Of a stretch of DNA of 18,434 bases, positions 15,144-18,434 are shown one piece after another. This stretch comes from BNXB01 sp031556375 (lineage in GTDB: Bacteria; Bacteroidota; Bacteroidia; Bacteroidales; Azobacteroidaceae): NCBI GenBank assembly GCA_031556375.1, contig JAVBTA010000023.1, forward strand, positions 1 to 18,434, given 5' to 3'. The notes under the pieces are model-generated. The model did not search any database and was not told the DNA's origin. It was given only the letters and a program-made list of their open reading frames with translations. Each line of letters opens with the position of its first letter. Position 1 is the stretch's first letter. Both the position numbers and the translations under genes were made by a program.

Positions 15144-15511
15144 AACGCTTTGCTGCACACTATATCTTTCTGGGAGAAGAAAAAATCTATAAACAACATT
15201 ATCTCGAACTGGACGAAAATAATTGTATAAGCGGTATTTTCCCACTTGAAAACGAAATAGCAGGAACAGTATTCCATAATGGAGTCCTGTTTCCTGTTTC
15301 TACTACCTTAAATTTGCAGCCGGAGGTTGCAAAAGCCCTTAAGGACTTATCTCAACAATACCCGGAGGACTCAATATTCCAATTACTACAAAGCTCCGGA
15401 TTGGTCTGCGAAGACCAAAACATTCCTGTCCGGATTTTCCGGTTAGATGGAATAGATTTACTCTTATTGAAATTTCTCAAAAATAGAGTTCCTTGTATTC
15501 GCAAAATTTAA
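15140..15511 (+). CDS. small protein of unknown function, amidohydrolase-like N-terminus
   Basis: This 123-residue protein starts within the stop codon of the previous gene (ATGA overlap), a sign of translational coupling. Its N-terminus, MKRFAAHYIFLGEEKIYKQH followed by YLELDENNCISGIFPLENE, looks like the small beta-sandwich that opens metal-dependent amidohydrolases (an outer strand, a loop, then strands ending in FHNGVLFP). No metal-binding histidine cluster or TIM barrel follows, so it cannot be a complete hydrolase. There is no signal peptide, so it should stay in the cytoplasm, unlike its two operon partners. I do not recognise a characterised family. Confidence 0.7.
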   Translation: MKRFAAHYIFLGEEKIYKQHYLELDENNCISGIFPLENEIAGTVFHNGVLFPVSTTLNLQPEVAKALKDLSQQYPEDSIFQLLQSSGLVCEDQNIPVRIFRLDGIDLLLLKFLKNRVPCIRKI

Positions 15512-15680
15512 ATCGGCCTTAACTTTCTTGCCTGTATACCTTTAAAATATTCATAATCAGAATAAATCCGATATAAAATTGCTTTTTGGCACGATTTTTT
15601 CATAATTTGAAAATAATTACATATATCTGCAACGAATACTGCAATTTACAAACACGAATAACTTTAGGAAACGTTCTCAA

Positions 15681-15800
15681 ATGCAAATCTCTATCAACAG
15701 GATTTCTATGTCTGATTGGTTCAAATTTAACAGTTTAAATTTGGCCGGTTCGTCATTTAAATTAGAGAGACTACCTAGCCTCGCTTGCGCGTCAACTTAA
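15681..15800 (+). other. possible small ORF or small RNA ahead of a strong terminator
   Basis: In the gene-free stretch 15512-15828 a 39-codon frame runs from ATG 15681 to TAA 15800. An internal ATG at 15708 is preceded by AGGA at good spacing and would give 30 residues starting MSDWFKFNSLNLAGS. The same bases fold into a long hairpin: arms 15714-15730 and 15735-15751, 4-nt loop CAGT, several G-U pairs. A strong terminator begins 29 bp downstream. A weak -7-like box, TATATCTG, lies at 15622-15629. This may be a small RNA, a small protein or simply the 3' untranslated end of the preceding operon; nothing else is visible in the gap. Confidence 0.3.
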
Positions 15801-15828
15801 TCATTATTTACTTAATAATAAAGTATTT

Positions 15829-15865
15829 ACCTGTCTGAATTTATTAAATTCAGACAGGTTTTTTT
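15829..15865 (+). terminator. intrinsic terminator
   Basis: A perfect 14-bp stem (ACCTGTCTGAATTT and complement) with a 3-nt loop is followed by a run of seven T. It would end transcription of the reductase operon or of a short transcript from the preceding gap. Confidence 0.92.
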
Positions 15866-15874
15866 GTGTAATTA

Positions 15875-15949
15875 CCGGTCTCCCCGGTCTCCTTTTCCGA
15901 AGTGTCTTATTTGAATCACGTCCCCAGCTCTCCCTTCAGGGGGTTGGGG
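15875..15949. repeat. 9-bp tandem repeat and GC-rich hairpin abutting the IS
   Basis: CCGGTCTCC occurs twice in tandem (15875-15883, 15884-15892). At 15922-15949 arms CCCCAGCTCTC and GGGGGTTGGGG pair around a 6-nt loop with three G-U pairs. This is far richer in GC than its surroundings and resembles interspersed palindromes of Bacteroidales genomes. The insertion sequence starts at the very next base. Confidence 0.6.
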
Positions 15950-15967
15950 CAATGTCATTAAGTTAAG
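15950..15967 (+). repeat. IS left terminal inverted repeat
   Basis: This 18-bp end is an exact inverted match to 17382-17399. Confidence 0.93.
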
Positions 15968-15971
15968 GGAT

Positions 15972-17156
15972 TTAGATTGCATTTTTCCTGTTTTTCAGTA
16001 AATTAGGTTTTTTCCTTTTATTGTATTTATCGACATCCCTGTCAAACTTTCTATTTGGTCGTATAGGAATTGTATGCTTTCTGAATAACTCTTTTAGTTC
16101 GGAAATAATTATTTCCATATCATTGTCTGAAAAAAACAATGTAATTATTCTCTCTTTCAGAAAGCCATATGACAAGTTTGTATTTACCTTGTATTGATAC
16201 TTATTGTTAGTAGATTTTGCAGCCTGTTCATCATTGATTTCCCCAACAATTAAGCTCTGTAGGTTGGAAACAAATAATGCGGCATAGAAATCCTGCAATA
16301 TACAGTGCTGTGAATAGCCAGAAAAATGTTCTATTTTCACTTTGTTTTTCAGTTCATCATAAAAGGTTTCTATCCCCCATCTTAAAAAATAGAGGTCTTT
16401 GAAAATTGAATTGGGATATTCTTCGCTGTCAAACAAAGATGTAATGAGTATTTCCACTTCTCCAGTTGACAAGACTATCTTAAGCAAACGAACTTCTCTA
16501 AAGGCATCTTTGTTATAAGGCTTTTCTGAAAACGCAGTGTTCTTTCCCGGGTACATCTTCACAATGCTTGAACTTAAATCGCTCTTACAAAATTCGCGTG
16601 TAAGGTTACTGAAGTTTTCCTTGACCCGCATTAAGAAATTAATTTTTCTCTCAAAATGTTGATAAACCAAATCAAATGAAGGATAGAGCCTGTCGTAAAT
16701 AATTAAATCATTCGGCTTTGAAAATTCAAGATGCTTTAATGCTAAAGGGCCTTCTCCTATGGATACGGTAGATAAATTACCATCAATTACAAACTTATTC
16801 AAAACATCATACAAGACAGATATACGCGCTAAAACAACCCCACTGTCCGTTTGATTCCTTGTTCTCCCGTAAATTCCCCTCAACTCTTGTGTATCCGGCA
16901 ATGTCAATTGTGAACCATCGACCGATAAAAGCCTGAATCCATTCCACAGCTTTACGGATTCGTCGTTATCTGTATAAAACTCTTGTATCAGACTATCCGA
17001 TAGAAACTTGAAGACTTTAGGGTTTATCTTTTTACGATACTGGACAAAAGCACTTTTACTAAAGTAGGATATCTCTTTCTCTTTTATATTTTGACGGATA
17101 AAACAAAGAAAGTCTGTTATCTCAACGGCTAAACTTCTTGTCAAAAGATTTATCAT
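15972..17156 (-). CDS. IS4-family transposase (DDE), true start probably at 17295 across an A7 run
   Basis: The reading frame from ATG 17156 gives 394 residues. DDE residues are Asp80 (LLSVDGSQL), Asp155 (IIYDRLYPS) and Glu263, the last in an exact Y-(2)-R-(3)-E-(6)-K signature (Tyr256, Arg259, Glu263, Lys270), diagnostic for IS4. The C-terminus is basic. The open frame continues upstream of 17156 for 43 codons of protein-like sequence (KDKIFSEAIVSQYKVSASDF, then TRNRKQSFPSALIF) without a start codon. A good promoter points to ATG 17295, which is out of frame by one base across the A7 run at 17285-17291; removing one A would fuse them into a 440-residue protein, and without it translation stops after five codons. 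This copy is therefore either inactive or needs slippage on the A-run. Confidence 0.88.
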   Translation of the reverse strand: MINLLTRSLAVEITDFLCFIRQNIKEKEISYFSKSAFVQYRKKINPKVFKFLSDSLIQEFYTDNDESVKLWNGFRLLSVDGSQLTLPDTQELRGIYGRTRNQTDSGVVLARISVLYDVLNKFVIDGNLSTVSIGEGPLALKHLEFSKPNDLIIYDRLYPSFDLVYQHFERKINFLMRVKENFSNLTREFCKSDLSSSIVKMYPGKNTAFSEKPYNKDAFREVRLLKIVLSTGEVEILITSLFDSEEYPNSIFKDLYFLRWGIETFYDELKNKVKIEHFSGYSQHCILQDFYAALFVSNLQSLIVGEINDEQAAKSTNNKYQYKVNTNLSYGFLKERIITLFFSDNDMEIIISELKELFRKHTIPIRPNRKFDRDVDKYNKRKKPNLLKNRKNAI

Positions 17157-17319
17157 AAAAATTAATGCGCTCGGAAAAGATTGTTTCCTATTTCTTGTGA
17201 AATCACTTGCGGATACTTTATATTGGGAAACAATAGCCTCCGAAAATATCTTGTCTTTAATACGAATTAATATAGATTCAGCCGTTTTTTTGCATGATGC
17301 TAATTGTTTGATTTACACA

Positions 17320-17351
17320 CAAATATACAAATAATAATCAACAAAAACAAA
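17320..17351 (-). promoter_or_regulatory. promoter of the IS transposase
   Basis: On the minus strand TTTG (17351-17348), 20 bp, then TATATTTG (17327-17320) match the Bacteroidota promoter exactly. Transcription would begin near 17313, 18 nt before ATG 17295. This supports that codon, not 17156, as the original start. Confidence 0.65.
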
Positions 17352-17381
17352 TATAATCTACTAATATACAGATAATTAAAT

Positions 17382-17399
17382 CTTAACTTAATGACATTG
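17382..17399 (-). repeat. IS right terminal inverted repeat
   Basis: This exact inverted copy of 15950-15967 also supplies the last three codons and the TAA stop of the truncated recombinase. Confidence 0.93.
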
Positions 17400-18383
17400 G
17401 CCTTGTCCCAATACGGGAAAAACAAGATTTTCTTGTGCCAATCCCCTGTATTTTTCCAGTATCTTGACGGGAATATCCAACAGTTTTACATGAAACGGAA
17501 TGCCAGTCTTTTGGCGCGACATGGAAATCCAAAAGCTACCGTCTTCTTCGGTAATAATATCTTTCCACGTAAGTTTTTTCAAATCCACGTACGAAATGCC
17601 CGTGAACGAGGCAAAAACAAACAAATCACGAATAAAGCATTGGCTTTGCGATTCCAACGGCGTGGATATAAGCCGTTCAAATTCTTCCTTCGTCAGCGAA
17701 CGGATTTGAAATTCGGGCTTTTTGAGCTTGAAACCTAAGAAAGGCGGGTAGGTTATCAAATTCCGATACAGGGCTAAGCGTACCGCTTTAAATAGCAGAA
17801 AAATAACCGTCGCCACCGATTCATCCGTCATTTTCCGTTCGACACGCAAATGAAAATCGAAGGCTTCGATAAAGGGCAGGTCTAACTGATTCAGCGGGAT
17901 ATCCTGCACTTTATATTTTGTCGTAAGAAACCGTTTCAGTTGCTTGTAAGCGTTCTTATACTTCGGGTAAGTCGATGCAGACCTGTCGATGCCGATTCTC
18001 AAATGAAATTCCTGCATGATTTCCTCGAAAAACACCAGCAGTGTTTTTTGTGCCGATGCCATGCCTTGAAAGGCGTTCTTCACTTCCGAAGCGGTTACTT
18101 TTCCCGTCCGCTTTAGGATTTCCTTATAGTGCGCGTGTATAGAGAGATTAATTTTATTAATCTCTCGGTTAAGCAGGGTAGCCTTGCGGCTCTTCCCACT
18201 TGCCCGTCCCGACTTGACATCCCAAAGGGTTTCTTCGATTTTCAGTTTTGAACCGAACTGGGCAATACTTTTGCCAATGATGATTTTCCCGACAATCGGA
18301 TAAACTTCGTTCGGATTGGTATCAACCGTTCCGTTTTTTCCTTCCCGTTTCAGGTAAAAGGACACTTTTAATTCGTTGCTCAT
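17388..18383 (-). pseudogene. tyrosine recombinase truncated by the IS
   Basis: The 331-residue product has an Arm-DNA-binding domain (KVSFYLKREGKNG, then ITLR-like IGKSIAQF) at about 5-60, a SAM-like core-binding domain at about 115-215 and the start of the catalytic domain. The box-I region reads FASFTGISYVDLKKL with Ser264 where most family members have the first catalytic Arg; the CTnDOT integrase shows the same substitution. The beta-hairpin Lys is present (SRQKTG, Lys292). The protein breaks off after VFPVLGQG. The next codons, Gln-Cys-His-stop, come from the IS terminal repeat, so the HxxR box and the nucleophilic Tyr are missing and it cannot recombine. I start at ATG 18383, since the upstream GTG at 18392 is less likely. 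Such integrases drive conjugative or mobilisable elements in Bacteroidales, so the DNA to the right may be such an element. Confidence 0.88.
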
Positions 18384-18434
18384 AACACTCACATTTTAAG
18401 TTGATAAAATTACTTCCTTTGTGAGTTATTTGAG

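Larger units (their letters stand above)
15950..17399 (-). mobile_element. IS4-family insertion sequence, 1450 bp
   Basis: The element is bounded by perfect 18-bp terminal inverted repeats, CAATGTCATTAAGTTAAG at 15950-15967 and its complement at 17382-17399. It carries one transposase gene and its promoter. IS4 elements usually make an 8-12 bp target duplication, but the flanks here (left GGGGTTGGGG, right GCCTTGTCCC) do not match. The right flank is a recombinase gene broken by the element. The left flank is a GC-rich hairpin with no recombinase sequence, so DNA was lost or exchanged after insertion. Confidence 0.92.

Noticed and set aside
15875..15892. CRISPR-like repeat
   Set aside because: Only two adjacent 9-bp units without spacers.

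Overview
The window is chromosomal DNA from a member of Bacteroidales (Bacteroidota). The evidence is consistent: AT-rich DNA; TTTG-N19/20-TAnnTTTG promoters in front of several genes and almost no strong Shine-Dalgarno sites; lipoproteins with Ser/Ala-Cys lipoboxes; a gldH homologue beside a PSP1-domain (ricT-like) gene; a membrane-anchored AraC-type regulator; a tRNA gene without encoded CCA; and integrases of the Bacteroidales Arm-DNA-binding type. I cannot fix the genus.

Layout. (1) 1-2312: the N-terminal two thirds of a DUF1254-type lipoprotein gene, divergent from a 7TM-AraC regulator. Four 18-bp direct repeats between them look like the regulator's operator; the regulator's extreme C-terminus appears frameshifted. 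(2) 2356-4103: an MmcQ/YjbR-family gene convergent with a PQQ-type sugar dehydrogenase lipoprotein. (3) 4259-6440: a decayed, rearranged stretch. It holds an internally deleted VOC (glyoxalase-fold) pseudogene, a 20-codon stub of a dihydrofolate reductase-family gene cut off exactly where an intact AAA/DUF4143 ATPase gene ends, and a 35-codon integrase N-terminus near tRNA-Lys. (4) 6401-15511: the conserved core. tRNA-Lys(UUU) has its own promoter and terminator. dacB (PBP4) runs convergent into a compact metF-holB-ricT-gldH operon. ilvE is divergent from metF and is followed by a Tat-exported ferredoxin-like aldo/keto reductase, a DUF6599-like secreted protein and a small unknown protein, the last two translationally coupled. 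(5) 15512-18434: a possible small transcript ending in a strong terminator, then a complete IS4-family element (1450 bp, perfect 18-bp terminal inverted repeats, no target duplication) that truncates a tyrosine recombinase gene continuing to the right edge.

Functionally the core mixes one-carbon metabolism (metF), replication (holB), branched-chain amino-acid synthesis (ilvE), peptidoglycan trimming (dacB) and envelope or regulatory proteins (gldH, ricT). No clearly new defence or biosynthetic system is visible. The least understood intact unit is the aldo/keto reductase-DUF6599-small protein cluster. The most informative structural signals are the four-repeat operator, the tRNA-proximal decay zone, and the IS copy, whose promoter and coding potential point to a start codon lying out of frame across an A7 run.
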